Numbered from the stretch's first letter, positions 26,896 through 36,150 are shown. The stretch is DNA of 64,000 bases from DASRFR01 sp035651455 (GCA_035651455.1 DASRFR010000058.1:434001-498000); one strand, 5' to 3'. Numbers and translations: made by a program. Notes: a model not told the origin generated them from the sequence alone.

Positions 26896-26974
26896 GATGT
26901 TTTACGATAGAGAGACATCCGTCCGCTGGGGTGATTGCTTGAAATGCACAACGCGAGCGGCTCGTGGTGACAGC
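26896..26974 (+). repeat. Dispersed intergenic repeat, left-hand module (copy at 26.9 kb)
   Basis: Same 79-base module as 22634-22712. Hairpin arms GGATGT/ACATCC flank TTTACGATAGAGAG. It ends 17 bases before the start of the VOC gene at 26992, so it occupies that gene's 5' untranslated region and could affect its expression (inference). Confidence 0.75.
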
Positions 26975-26991
26975 AAAAGGAGAGTCTGTAG

Positions 26992-27468
26992 ATGAAAGCG
27001 AAAAACACGATCTGCCTTTGGTTCGACAAGGACGCCCTTGACGCGGCGCGCTTCTACGCCGCTACGTTTCCCAATAGTGAAGTGACCGCCGTCCACAAAG
27101 CGCCGGCCGATTACCCCAGCGGCAAGGCAGGCGACGTATTGACAGTGGAGTTCACCGTCATCGGCATTCCCTGCCTCGGTCTTAATGGCGGCCCGGCGTT
27201 CAAGCATAGCGAGGCATTCTCGTTCCAGATCGCAACCGACAATCAGGAAGAGACGGACCGCTACTGGAATGCGATCATAAGCAACGGCGGCCAGGAAAGC
27301 GCGTGCGGCTGGTGCAAGGACCGATGGGGCCTGTCTTGGCAGATCACTCCACGTGCGCTGACCGATGCGCTCGGGGCTGGTGGCGCAGAGGCTAAACGCG
27401 CGTTTGAAGCGATGATGTCGATGAAGAAGATCGATGTCGCCAGCATTGAAGCGGCGCGACGCGGCTGA
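26992..27468 (+). CDS. VOC family PhnB-like protein
   Basis: 158 residues, preceded by AAAAGGAGAG. Typical of the PhnB/3-demethylubiquinone-methyltransferase-annotated VOC group: ICLWFDKDALDAARFYAATFPNSEV at the N-terminus, GIPCLGLNGGPAFKHSEAFSFQI in the middle, DRYWNAIISNGGQESACGWCKDRWGLSWQITP, and an AMMSMKKIDVASIEAA C-terminal helix. Despite the family name it is not a methyltransferase. Metal-dependent activity unknown. Confidence 0.88.
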   Translation: MKAKNTICLWFDKDALDAARFYAATFPNSEVTAVHKAPADYPSGKAGDVLTVEFTVIGIPCLGLNGGPAFKHSEAFSFQIATDNQEETDRYWNAIISNGGQESACGWCKDRWGLSWQITPRALTDALGAGGAEAKRAFEAMMSMKKIDVASIEAARRG

Positions 27469-27578
27469 GTGCGGAAGAAGTGAACACGACGTTGCTCGCC
27501 TGTGATTGACTTGCGCGCGTAGAAATCAGGCGCGGCGCACGGGTCAACAACTCAGACACCACTTGCTATCATCGATCA

Positions 27579-28538
27579 ATGCGCCTGCGCGATTACCCAC
27601 CCCGGCCCGCCCACCTGAAATGGCTGCTCGATTCTGACCCGGCGATTCATTGGCAGGTGATGAAAGACCTCACCGGCGAAGCCCCCAAGGCGATTGCAGC
27701 CGAGCGGTCTCGGGTGGCAACCGAGGGCTGGGGAGCGCAGCTTCTCGCCCGCCAAAATCCTGCAGGCCACTGGGGCGGGCCGAAGCAGGACCTGGGTCTG
27801 CTGATTACGCTCTATGCCTTGGTCGTGTTGAAGGACCTCGGCCTGGACCCTGCCAGCAAGCAGGCGCGCAAGATGATCGAGCGGGTGGACAGGCGGCTCG
27901 TGTTTAAGCCGCTCAATAACCGGCCATTCCTTGACGGCGAAACCGAGCCCTGCATCAATGGCAGAATCCTCGGCATCGGCGCGTATTTCAAGGAACCCAA
28001 CCACGCGCTCGCCCATCGACTGCTGGGCGAGCAACTCGAAGATGGCGGCTGGAACTGCGAAGCGGTACTGGAAAGCCCGAAGCGTCCCAAGAGCCGGCGC
28101 TCCTCATTCCATACGACCATCTGCGTGCTCGAAGGGCTGCTTGATTACGAACGAGCGGGAGGCGAATCGGCGGCCATCACCAAGGCGCGCCACAGAGGCG
28201 AAGAGTATCTGCTCGAGCGTGGCATGTTCCGCGGGCTGCGCACCGGCGAAGTGATCGATGAACGCTGGCTGCGCTTCTCGTTCCCGACGTTCTGGCACTA
28301 TGACGTTTTGCGTGGACTCGATTATCTGCGGAATGCGGGAATCAAGCCCGACTGCCGCGTGCGCGATGCGATCGAAATTGTGATTCAACGCCTGCACCAG
28401 ACCGGGCGGTGGCCGCTCGACTTGCTTCATGCCGAACGTATTCCACTGCAGATGGAGACCGAGGTTGGAAGCGCCAGCCGCTGGAATACACTGCGCGCTC
28501 TCCGAGTGCTGCGCTGGTATGACAACTCAATGTGCTGA
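27579..28538 (+). CDS. Terpenoid-cyclase-like alpha/alpha-barrel protein
   Basis: 319 residues. Repeated helical motifs with aromatic/Gly turns (QNPAGHWGGPKQDLGLLITLYAL, EQLEDGGWNCEA, LHQTGRWPLDLLHAE, SRWNTLRALRVLRW) resemble the alpha-6/alpha-6 barrel of squalene cyclases and prenyltransferases, as found in the widespread stand-alone proteins of this size. No DXDD cyclase motif is seen, so catalysis is uncertain. The next gene starts 96 bases downstream on the same strand. Confidence 0.7.
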   Translation: MRLRDYPPRPAHLKWLLDSDPAIHWQVMKDLTGEAPKAIAAERSRVATEGWGAQLLARQNPAGHWGGPKQDLGLLITLYALVVLKDLGLDPASKQARKMIERVDRRLVFKPLNNRPFLDGETEPCINGRILGIGAYFKEPNHALAHRLLGEQLEDGGWNCEAVLESPKRPKSRRSSFHTTICVLEGLLDYERAGGESAAITKARHRGEEYLLERGMFRGLRTGEVIDERWLRFSFPTFWHYDVLRGLDYLRNAGIKPDCRVRDAIEIVIQRLHQTGRWPLDLLHAERIPLQMETEVGSASRWNTLRALRVLRWYDNSMC

Positions 28539-28633
28539 GACATCGCTTGTGCCGGGTGAATGAGTGCGAGATATGTGTTCGCAATCGTCGCGGCTGTAGA
28601 ATTCTGGGATTTTATTGGCTTCCGGGAGCGCCA

Positions 28634-29008
28634 ATGCGTTTCGCTAAGATTGTGTTTTGGATTGCGGGCATCTGGGGCGTGCTGGTCATTACGCCGCTCT
28701 ACTTCATGTTTGGCCTGATCAGCCGGACTGATCCCCCGCCGATCACTCATCCGGGATTCTTTTACGGATTTGCCGGAGCGGCGCTGGCCTGGCAAATCGT
28801 GTTTTTCATTATCGCGACAGCTCCCTCGCGCTATCGGCCGTTGATGATCGCATCGATCATCGAAAAGCTCAGTTACAGTACTGCCGTGGTGGTGCTCGTG
28901 CTGCAACAGCGAATGCATACGTCGGACCTGCTCTTCGCCGGAACCGATCTGTTGCTGGGCATGCTTTTTGCGATTGCATACTTCAAGACGCCATCGAGGA
29001 TCGCGTAA
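28634..29008 (+). CDS. Small four-helix membrane protein
   Basis: 124 residues from the ATG at 28634, which follows GGGAG. Four hydrophobic helices: FAKIVFWIAGIWGVLVITPLYF, FYGFAGAALAWQIVFFIIA, LSYSTAVVVLVLQQ and LLFAGTDLLLGMLFAIAYF. Resembles uncharacterised acidobacterial inner-membrane proteins. It follows the cyclase-like gene on the same strand. No function assigned. Confidence 0.7.
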   Translation: MRFAKIVFWIAGIWGVLVITPLYFMFGLISRTDPPPITHPGFFYGFAGAALAWQIVFFIIATAPSRYRPLMIASIIEKLSYSTAVVVLVLQQRMHTSDLLFAGTDLLLGMLFAIAYFKTPSRIA

Positions 29009-29055
29009 TGCTGTCAGTAGCCGTTGTGAGCATCGGATTACACGCAAGAACCAGC

Positions 29056-30495
29056 TTATGGCTCTGGTGATTTCATAACAACGCAGGGGTTTTCACCCGC
29101 GCCATGCTGCGGAATGTTCCCTCCACCAGGCGAGCCTGCTAAGAGCTGACCCGTGGGGGTATCGCAATCTGGGCTCGCACCGTGCTTGGGAACTTTGGGA
29201 ATGCGCAGAATCATCAACCCTGCAACGACCACCGCCGCCATGACAAACCTCAATCCCAAAGAGAATGACGGACCGATGCGGGTGTACAGGTATCCGAAGA
29301 TGTAAGGCCCGGCAAAGCCGGCTACGCTGCCAACCGAGTTGATGATTCCCACCGCTGTGGCTGCTTCTGCATTGCTCAAGAGCTCTGTGGGCATGGCCCA
29401 GAAAGTGGAGATATACGCGATCAGAGTGCCCGCGACCATGAACCAAGCCACGGTGAGCCCCGCCGAGTGACCCGGACTGGACAGGAAGAAATAGCCGATG
29501 CCGGCTATGAACAGCGGCACCGCAGCATGCCAGCGGCGCTCCGCGTGCTTGTCGGAATGCCAGCCATTGATCTGCATGGTCACGAAACCGGCCAGGAAGG
29601 GCAGAGCGCCCAACATTCCCACGCGCATATCGGCGAAGCCGGTCAGCCGCTTCAACATGGTGGGAAACCAGAATACGAATGTGTACTGGCCGATGTAGGC
29701 GAAGAAGGTGAGCGACGCCATCCAGACAATCAGGGGCGATCGCATGGCCTGCCATACCGTGATGGCGGTAGTGGAGCGCGGAGTCTCCTCTTTAAGCTTC
29801 TGCTCGAGCCATTGCCGCTGCCCGGCGCTGAGCCAGGCGGCTTCCCGGGGCCAATCCGTAAGAAAGAAGAAACCAACTACTCCCAGCAAGATCGCCGGCG
29901 CCCCCTCGACAACAAACAGCCAACGCCATCCCGGGAAGCTCAGCCAACTGCGGCCGAGAATCCAGCCCGCAAGGGGCGATCCCAGCACCGCAGAGAGCGG
30001 AATCGCGCCCATAAAGTTGCTGGTGGCTTTGGCGCGGTCTTCGAAAATAAACCTGTGGCTCAAGTAGACGATTACGCCGGGGAAGAAGCCCGCCTCCGCT
30101 GCGCCCAACACGAAGCGGGCCAGGTACAGTTGGGAAGGGGGTACAGTTGGGAAGGGGTGTGCACCAGCGCCGTGAGCACGGTCAGGGAGCCCCACGCTAT
30201 CATGCTGGCCGATATCATGCGGCCTGCGCTCCAGCGCTCTACCAGCAACGCGCTCGGAATCTGCATGCCAGGTAACTGACGAAGAAAACACCCGCGCCCA
30301 GGCCAAACACGTGATCGCTGAATCCCAGGTCGCGCGACATGCCCAGCGCCGCGTAGGCCAGGTTCGTGCGATCTACGTAATTCACGATGTACAGGATGAA
30401 GAGGAAAGGCAGCAGGCGTAAGCCGACGATGCGGCGAGTGCGTTCACCTATTTGTGTCGCGTTTGGCGCCAGCGTCGTAGAGGCTGCCAGGGTTT
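29056..30495 (-). pseudogene. Frameshifted MFS transporter (phthalate/hexuronate-permease type)
   Basis: Three frames together give an MFS protein. The N-terminal frame reads RIVGLRLLPFLFILYIVNYV and DRTNLAYAALGMSRDLGF through SYLA (30268-30480). A lost base then shifts to MQIPSALLVERWSAGRMISAS and TVLTALVHT. An exact 17-base tandem duplication (30124-30140 and 30141-30157) shifts again to YLARFVLGAAEAGFFPGVIV, and the rest is intact to 29056. The anion:cation symporter family pattern is clear. The first frame lacks a normal start codon. The two shifts do not cancel, so the gene is broken unless they are sequence errors. Confidence 0.8.
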
Positions 30496-30779
30496 CTCAG
30501 TACTTCCCCATCGTGCGAGCTGGATTGTGCGACCGCGGGATAGCGCAGAAGATGGTATGCGCCAGTAGAGAAACCGTTCGCGTGGGTTTCATAGGTGATC
30601 TCCTTGCGATCGGGAAACTGGATTATTTCTTTCGGCTTAGCGGGAGAACAGGAGCCGGCCGGGAGCGCCGGAATTGCGCGAGTTCTAGTCCAAATTTCCG
30701 CAATGTCAAGGTCAACCAATTTGACAGATAAGAGGGAAACGCGCCGGGTGAGTGAGGGCAGCTGCGCTCGATCAATTTT

Positions 30780-32303
30780 CTAGGCTGGCTTGCCTGCGAG
30801 CACGCGCAGCGCTTTGTCCGCCGCGGTCACTCCGCGATACTGGGCCTCTTCGAAAATGGAGAAGCCGCTGAGGTCGGAGTTGGCGAACAAGAGCGTCCCA
30901 TCGAGCTTTCGCAGGCGCTCGCGCGCCGCGGAGAAAATCGCGCCCGGCTTAGGACGAACCATTGCGTGTCCCATGCGCATGATGTCGATGCGCGAAATGC
31001 AGTCGCGAATGTCGGGATGCACGCGCTCCAGATCGTGCAAAATCGCTTCCTTCCAGTAGCTCCAGTCCTCGGCGAGCAGTAGGTTCCGGTTCTGCGCTGC
31101 CGAGCCTGCGGCCAGCGCCCAGTAAAACGTCCATACTGTGCGTTCGATGTGGGTGCGTAAACTCTGGTGCGTGGCGTCAACATAGCCGAGCGTGGGCGAA
31201 TCCATTACAACGTTGTCCCACGTGGGATCGCCACCGTACGACTCAGGCAAACGATCGAGTGTCAGGTTGGCAGTAAGCCATGGCGAATACTCGAAGTCCT
31301 GCAATGGCGCGAATCCTTCAATGAGGTACGGCGCGAGAAACGTGGGCGCGGCAAAGATGACGAAGTCAGCGCGGTACTCGGTGTCGGCGGCGAAAACCCG
31401 CCACTGCTTCGCTTCCCACGCGATGTGGTGCACCATTTGTCCGCTGCGCACAAACCGGCCGACACGCTCGAGCAACCGGCGCACGATCCAGCCGTTGCCT
31501 TCCGGCCAGGTGAGCGGACCTTTCTCCTCCGGCTCACGCGAAGCGAAATAGTGAATGCCGGCCCAGGCCGAGGTTTCAGCGGCCAGCGCCCCATAGTCGT
31601 CGCGGCAGCAGTAATTCATGTACCAGGTGAGGACGCGGGAGTCGATGCCCTGGGCGCGCAGCCAGTCCGCGAATGAAATCTGGTCGAGCTGCCTGGACTG
31701 TGGAGACAACCCGAGCTGCATGGGAATGGTGAATGCGCCAGTGGCGCGGTAGCTCTTGACCTGGTCCTCGAGGCGGCGAAACTGGTCGCGGTCTTTGGCG
31801 CTCAGAGCGACCCCGGGCTCAATGCCCTCCTGCCAGCGGCCATACATGAACAGGCGTTCCTGCGGCGAGAAGCATAGATAGCGCTCTTCCCACCGGCCGT
31901 TGTTGAAAACGCCGAGTTCTTCGAAAAGCTCGCGGACGTAAACCGCGTTCGGTCCAGGGACGGGAACGTAGTGCGCGGCCCAAGGATAGGCGGTGATTTC
32001 GTTTTCGCCCCAGCGCGAGTTGCCGCCCGGTTGATCGTTCATCTCGAGCAGGACGAAGTTGTGAAAGCCGCTCTTGCTGAGGCGCCACGCGGCGCTCAGG
32101 CCGGCAATGCCGCCGCCGACAATCACGACGGGATGCTTCTCGGTCCGGGCAGGCGCGGCAAATTGGCGGCGGTCGCGCAACTGGTGACCTAGTTGGAAAT
32201 TGTCATTGACGAAGGACCCGGCTATCGGGCGGCCGCCCTTGAGCGAAAGGCCAATAAGGGCGGCGCTTCCCGCCTGCAGAAATTCGCGCCGCGACAGCTT
32301 CAA
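30780..32303 (-). CDS. Tat-exported flavin amine oxidase/NAD(P)-binding Rossmann protein
   Basis: 507 residues from a TTG at 32303 that overlaps the upstream stop as TTGA. This start puts a Tat signal at the N-terminus (LKLSRREFLQAGSAALIGLSL). The FAD-binding GGGIAGLSAAWRLSK follows near residue 55, then GGNSRWGE and the C-terminal LFANSDLSGFSIFEEAQYRG of flavin amine oxidases/phytoene-desaturase-like proteins. It would act outside the cytoplasmic membrane. As last gene of the SpeD/SpeE/SPFH operon, polyamine or aminopropylated product oxidation is plausible (inference). Confidence 0.85.
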   Translation of the reverse strand: MKLSRREFLQAGSAALIGLSLKGGRPIAGSFVNDNFQLGHQLRDRRQFAAPARTEKHPVVIVGGGIAGLSAAWRLSKSGFHNFVLLEMNDQPGGNSRWGENEITAYPWAAHYVPVPGPNAVYVRELFEELGVFNNGRWEERYLCFSPQERLFMYGRWQEGIEPGVALSAKDRDQFRRLEDQVKSYRATGAFTIPMQLGLSPQSRQLDQISFADWLRAQGIDSRVLTWYMNYCCRDDYGALAAETSAWAGIHYFASREPEEKGPLTWPEGNGWIVRRLLERVGRFVRSGQMVHHIAWEAKQWRVFAADTEYRADFVIFAAPTFLAPYLIEGFAPLQDFEYSPWLTANLTLDRLPESYGGDPTWDNVVMDSPTLGYVDATHQSLRTHIERTVWTFYWALAAGSAAQNRNLLLAEDWSYWKEAILHDLERVHPDIRDCISRIDIMRMGHAMVRPKPGAIFSAARERLRKLDGTLLFANSDLSGFSIFEEAQYRGVTAADKALRVLAGKPA

Positions 32304-33796
32304 TGGCTGATGTCCTTCCAGTCCTGGTCGTAGGCGCGCACCAGCACCTGATCGTTGAGATGATTGGCGGGCATCGGTAGGGGCGCCATGTCCGGGGGGA
32401 ACTGGAAGAGCGCGGGAAGGCCTTCCGCGCTGATAAACCGTAGGCCTCGCGGAAGCGAAGACGGAATCTCGTATTCGCGAAAACCGGCGAGCACGAATCC
32501 CCACTCTCCGAATGATGGCACGTAAACGTGGTAAGGATATGTGCGCAGACCCGCCTGCTTCACCGTTTCGGCGATGCACCAGAACGAATCGCGCGCGAAC
32601 ATGGGCGAGGTGCTTTGCACCACCATCAGTCCCTGCGCGCTCAGGTGATGCGCGGCCGCCTTGTAGAACGCAGTGGTGTACAGCTTCCCCAACGAATAGT
32701 TCGTGGGATCAGGAAAATCGATGACGATGAAATCGAAGCTGTCGGGGCTCGCGTCGACCCAGGGAAATGCGTCAGCGTTGATGATATGAACGCGGGGGGA
32801 AAGAAATGATTTCTGGTTCAGCGCCGTAAGCATGGGGTTGGTGGAGAAGAGCCGGGTCATCTCCGGATCGAGGTCCACCAGCATGACGCTTTCGACCTGG
32901 GGATACTTCAGGATCTCGCGGACAGCGAGGCCGTCCCCGCCGCCCAGGACGAGCACGCGGCGCGGCGCCGGAATCGCGGAGAGGCCGGGATGGACCAGGG
33001 CTTCGTGATAACGGTACTCGTCGCGCGAGCTGAACTGTAAATGGCTGCTCAGGAAGAGGCGGATGTCGTCTTTGAAGCGCGTCAGCACAATGTGCTGGTA
33101 CCGGGTGTCGCGCGAGAAGATGATCTCGTCGGCATAGATGTTGTCTTCGGCGGCGGAGTTGATTTTCTTCGCATACATGAGCCCTGTGGCCAGGCCGCAG
33201 AGTACGACGACACAGGCAATGCGAAGCGCGCGAGCGGCGGCGAGCTGGCTGGCGAAAAGAAAGGTGCTCCACAACGCGACGATCACATTGATGACGCCGA
33301 ACAGGAGAGCCGAGCGCACCAGCCCGAGACGCGGCACCAGCAGGATAGGAAACAGCAGGGACGCACCCAATGCGCCCAGGTAGTCGAACGTCAACACATG
33401 CGCGATCACGTCGCGGAACTGGTAACGTCCGCGGATAACCCGCATGAGGAGAGGAATCTCGAGTCCGACCAGCACGCCGATGACGATCACCAGCACGTAC
33501 ATGATCAGCTGAAATCCCTGGGTATATGCGAAGGCCAGAAACAGCAGGGCGGACGAGAAGCCGCCGATGATGCCGAGCAAAAGCTCGATCCAGACGAAAC
33601 GATAGGCAAGCCCGCGGTCGATGTAGCGGGAAATAGCGCTCCCGATCCCCATGGCAAACAGGTAGCTGCCGATGATGGTCGAGAACTGAAGCACACTATC
33701 GCCGAGCAGATAGCTGGCGAGCGTGCCCGCTATCAGTTCGTAGATGAGCCCGCAGGCGGCGATCAGCAGGACCGAAATGAAGAGAAGAATGCCCAC
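32300..33796 (-). CDS. speE: Membrane-anchored spermidine-synthase-like aminopropyltransferase
   Basis: 498 residues, GTG start. The N-terminal half (1-215) has six or seven helices (LLFISVLLIAACGLIYELIA, IELLLGIIGGFSSALLFLAF and others). The C-terminal half is a SpeE-type methyltransferase-fold domain: RYQHIVLTRF, RRVLVLGGGDGLAVREIL, VDLDPEMTRLF, NADAFPW and IDFPDPTNYSLGKLYTTAFY with the catalytic-type Asp. It transfers aminopropyl groups from decarboxylated AdoMet in canonical enzymes. A SpeD homologue sits in the same operon. The acceptor is unknown and may be membrane-linked. It overlaps the oxidase gene by 4 bases. Confidence 0.88.
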   Translation of the reverse strand: MGILLFISVLLIAACGLIYELIAGTLASYLLGDSVLQFSTIIGSYLFAMGIGSAISRYIDRGLAYRFVWIELLLGIIGGFSSALLFLAFAYTQGFQLIMYVLVIVIGVLVGLEIPLLMRVIRGRYQFRDVIAHVLTFDYLGALGASLLFPILLVPRLGLVRSALLFGVINVIVALWSTFLFASQLAAARALRIACVVVLCGLATGLMYAKKINSAAEDNIYADEIIFSRDTRYQHIVLTRFKDDIRLFLSSHLQFSSRDEYRYHEALVHPGLSAIPAPRRVLVLGGGDGLAVREILKYPQVESVMLVDLDPEMTRLFSTNPMLTALNQKSFLSPRVHIINADAFPWVDASPDSFDFIVIDFPDPTNYSLGKLYTTAFYKAAAHHLSAQGLMVVQSTSPMFARDSFWCIAETVKQAGLRTYPYHVYVPSFGEWGFVLAGFREYEIPSSLPRGLRFISAEGLPALFQFPPDMAPLPMPANHLNDQVLVRAYDQDWKDISH

Positions 33797-33811
33797 TTGA
33801 CTGCTTTCGAG

Positions 33812-34021
33812 TTAGTGCACGGCCGCGGCAATAATGATACAGATGCCGATGGACATGGCTCCGACCAGCACCGCCAAGGCAGTGTTGTGCTCCTGCACCA
33901 CCTCCTTCCACAGGTGATAAGGCGTGACTTTGTCGATGACGACGAAGGCAATCACAAAGACCACGATGCCAAGCGCCGCGAAGATTACCGCATTCACCAC
34001 GTTGCTGACGACTGGGGCCAT
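33812..34021 (-). CDS. DUF350 (UPF0719) membrane protein, single unit
   Basis: 69 residues. The start at 34021 follows GGAGG. Two membrane helices: VNAVIFAALGIVVFVIAFVVID and NTALAVLVGAMSIGICIIIAAAV, joined by a charged turn KVTPYHLWKEVVQEH. This is one DUF350 unit; typical members such as E. coli YjfL are about twice as long with two units. One base separates it from the stop of the small gene upstream and 15 bases from SpeE downstream. Role unknown; the family travels with polyamine or peptide-ligase genes. Confidence 0.8.
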   Translation of the reverse strand: MAPVVSNVVNAVIFAALGIVVFVIAFVVIDKVTPYHLWKEVVQEHNTALAVLVGAMSIGICIIIAAAVH

Positions 34022-34022
34022 C

Positions 34023-34208
34023 TTATTTGCCTCCGGTGTAATGATGGTAGTAGCCGTAGACGGAACGGTAAGAGCCGGGATTGTCGCGCACCGAGCGGGG
34101 AACGTTTTTGACTTCGTTGATCGATGCCAGGCTCCATCCGTTGTACTCGGCGGTAGCGAGCACCCCAAGCACAAGCATCCCGTAGAGCACGTACAAGATG
34201 CGGATCAT
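34023..34208 (-). CDS. Small membrane protein of the SPFH/polyamine operon
   Basis: 61 residues: one N-terminal membrane helix (ILYVLYGMLVLGVLATAE) and a Tyr-rich tail (SVRDNPGSYRSVYGYYHHYTG). Starts inside the stop of the DUF4178 gene (4-base overlap) and ends 1 base before the DUF350 start, so it is firmly within the operon. No family name recognised. Confidence 0.7.
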   Translation of the reverse strand: MIRILYVLYGMLVLGVLATAEYNGWSLASINEVKNVPRSVRDNPGSYRSVYGYYHHYTGGK

Positions 34209-35521
34209 GAACCGCCTCCCATCAGCGGGGCGTAGTCACTTTCGGCCCAGCGCAAGTGCTCGAAGCTCAAGGAACGCCAGGTGATCAGCACCGCGGGAAC
34301 CAGCAGGGCGAGAAAAGCCAGGCCGTAGAAGGTGTAGTTGGGCACATCGCGACGCACGGTGATGCTGTAGCGGATAAAGCCCATCCCCGGATCGGATTCA
34401 GGTTCAACGCGCAAGTAATAGTGACCGGGAGGCACCTGGGGGATGATCACGGAATCCTTCGACTTCCCTTCTGTCCACGAGCCGTCGGAGTCGTAGCCGT
34501 GGTAATAGCTGACCTCGCGGCCGAAGTCGAAAGCATGGCCTGTGTCCTGGTCGATGAGCGCGTAGTTGAGAAAGATCCAACTGTTGTTGACATTGGTGTC
34601 GGTTACGACTTCGACATTCGAGGTATGCCCCTTCAGTTCGAAAACGTCGGTAACGAACGAGGGCTCTCCGCGGGCCCCATTCGCATTGAAAGCGTAATCA
34701 CCAACAAAAGCCTGTTCATCGCGTTGCATTGCCGAGCAGCCAATGAGAATCACGACCAAAGCCAGCATCAATGCGGAAAACGCTAACCAGATCGAAGTGG
34801 TCATGCCACTGACTGGCGATGGCTGGTTCTCGTAGACTCCGACCGGCTGGGGCGCGCTGCCGGGGAGATTGAAAGCCTTCCACACGTCGCGGCCGGCCAT
34901 ATACTCGCCCATCGACCAAGTGATCTCATTGCCGCTCTGCTCGGAAGAGATCACGCGCGGGGGAGAGATGTAATCAGAGACTTTGGCGATTTCTCCAACC
35001 CGGACCTGCCAGGGGAATTCGCCAAGCACGAAAGTTGTGCTCGCTTCGGCGGTCTGGAAGTGACGATATCGTTCTCCCAGGTAAGTCGCGCTGGGAACAA
35101 TGCCGGGACGTATGGTGGGCAAACCACGCAGCGTGCTGGTGTCATTCCAATGCCCGTTATATTCGGTGAAATAGCGGAATCCCTGGTAAGGGTTGAACAG
35201 CAGGTATTCATGCCAACTATAAGGAACGCCTTCGACATAGATAGTGCGGCGCTGGTATCCGATCACTTCGTACTGCACGCCGCGAATTTTCCCGCGAGTG
35301 CCCAGCGGAATGAGAGGGCGGTCGGTTTCGACGGTCTTTTCGAAGGTCTGGAGGATCTTCAGGTTGGGATCTTTGGCGTCGAGAATCGAGTGGCAACTGC
35401 TGCAGACGATGGTGACGGCGTTATTGAAGGAGCGCAAGGTAAGCGAAGCGCCACAGTGTGGGCAGTTCAGCGCCTTTGCCTGTGCCGGCGCAGCGGAGGA
35501 CTGCGGCGGGCCCGCGTTCAT
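34205..35521 (-). CDS. DUF4178 protein with zinc ribbon and two membrane helices
   Basis: 438 residues. Zinc ribbon CPHCGA...CSSCHS (20-45), then a DUF4178 beta-barrel region (GTRGKIRGVQYEVIGYQRR, WHEYLLFNPYQGFRYF, HWNDTS), a membrane helix (IWLAFSALMLALVVILIGC, about 245-265), an extracytoplasmic beta domain (HTSNVEVVTDTN, GHYYLRVEPESDPG) and a last helix (LAFLALLVPAVLITW). Overlaps both neighbours by 4 bases. It could link a cytoplasmic module to the periplasm. Function unknown. Confidence 0.85.
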   Translation of the reverse strand: MNAGPPQSSAAPAQAKALNCPHCGASLTLRSFNNAVTIVCSSCHSILDAKDPNLKILQTFEKTVETDRPLIPLGTRGKIRGVQYEVIGYQRRTIYVEGVPYSWHEYLLFNPYQGFRYFTEYNGHWNDTSTLRGLPTIRPGIVPSATYLGERYRHFQTAEASTTFVLGEFPWQVRVGEIAKVSDYISPPRVISSEQSGNEITWSMGEYMAGRDVWKAFNLPGSAPQPVGVYENQPSPVSGMTTSIWLAFSALMLALVVILIGCSAMQRDEQAFVGDYAFNANGARGEPSFVTDVFELKGHTSNVEVVTDTNVNNSWIFLNYALIDQDTGHAFDFGREVSYYHGYDSDGSWTEGKSKDSVIIPQVPPGHYYLRVEPESDPGMGFIRYSITVRRDVPNYTFYGLAFLALLVPAVLITWRSLSFEHLRWAESDYAPLMGGGS

Positions 35522-36150
35522 GACCAGCCCTCGAACGTACGCAGGTTTTTCAGGTGCAGGTCGTCGAATGCGACACTTTCGCCCAAGTACAGGATAGGAG
35601 TCGCGTCGCTGTAGTCCACGGTAGCGAACTTGCCGGTGCTGGAGCGCAGGTCGACGAACACGGCGTTATCTTTGTCCCAGGTCTGGAATGGCATTTCGCC
35701 CTGCACACCGCGATAGTGTGCGTAGGTCACGACACTCACGGTGTAGAGCACGTTGTCCCATGTACACTGCTGGCCGGCGCGCAGCGGCTCGGCGGGAATT
35801 TTACGGCCGGGGGCAGCGAAGGAGATGGCGTATTCATCCTGGGCGTCTGAAAGCCATCCGCTATTGCCATCGTTCATCACAACGTGCCATTCATTCCAAG
35901 TGCCCTGGTCGTACTGATAGACAATGCGGCCGACGGCGACGAACGGGCGGTGATTGTAGGAGCCCTCCGAACCAATCTGAATAGGAGAGCTGTCGGGCGG
36001 CAGATCGGCGACGTCGCCGACTTTTTTCAGGTCCACGTCCGTGCGAACCAGGATGGATTTGCAGAAGTCGCAGACGGTTTGCACGCTGCTCGACCAGCGG
36101 AAGACAACCTTGGCTCCGCAATTGGGGCAAGTCGCGACGGGCTGCGTCAT
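35518..36150 (-). CDS. DUF4178 protein with zinc ribbon, cytoplasmic
   Basis: 210 residues. Zinc ribbon CPNCGA...CDFCKS (8-33) followed by two DUF4178-like units: SEGSYNHRPFVAVGRIVYQYDQG, WNEWHVVMNDGNSGWLSDAQ, then WDNVLYTVSVVTYAHYRGVQGE. No membrane helix. A shorter paralogue of the next gene downstream. Overlaps the SpeD gene (ATGA) and the second DUF4178 gene by 4 bases each. Confidence 0.85.
   Translation of the reverse strand: MTQPVATCPNCGAKVVFRWSSSVQTVCDFCKSILVRTDVDLKKVGDVADLPPDSSPIQIGSEGSYNHRPFVAVGRIVYQYDQGTWNEWHVVMNDGNSGWLSDAQDEYAISFAAPGRKIPAEPLRAGQQCTWDNVLYTVSVVTYAHYRGVQGEMPFQTWDKDNAVFVDLRSSTGKFATVDYSDATPILYLGESVAFDDLHLKNLRTFEGWS

Noticed and set aside
1975..27468. Three VOC proteins as a recent duplication
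   Set aside because: Their sequences are from different VOC subfamilies and share no close similarity; chance co-location in a common family.
30444..30719. 91-codon open frame on the minus strand before the MFS pseudogene
   Set aside because: Its end overlaps the transporter N-terminus in another frame, and no family pattern or ribosome site is visible.
33041..34111. 356-codon plus-strand frame opposite speE, DUF350 and the small gene
   Set aside because: Highly charged Asp/His/Gln-rich translation typical of an antisense frame; the minus-strand genes have domains and coupled starts.
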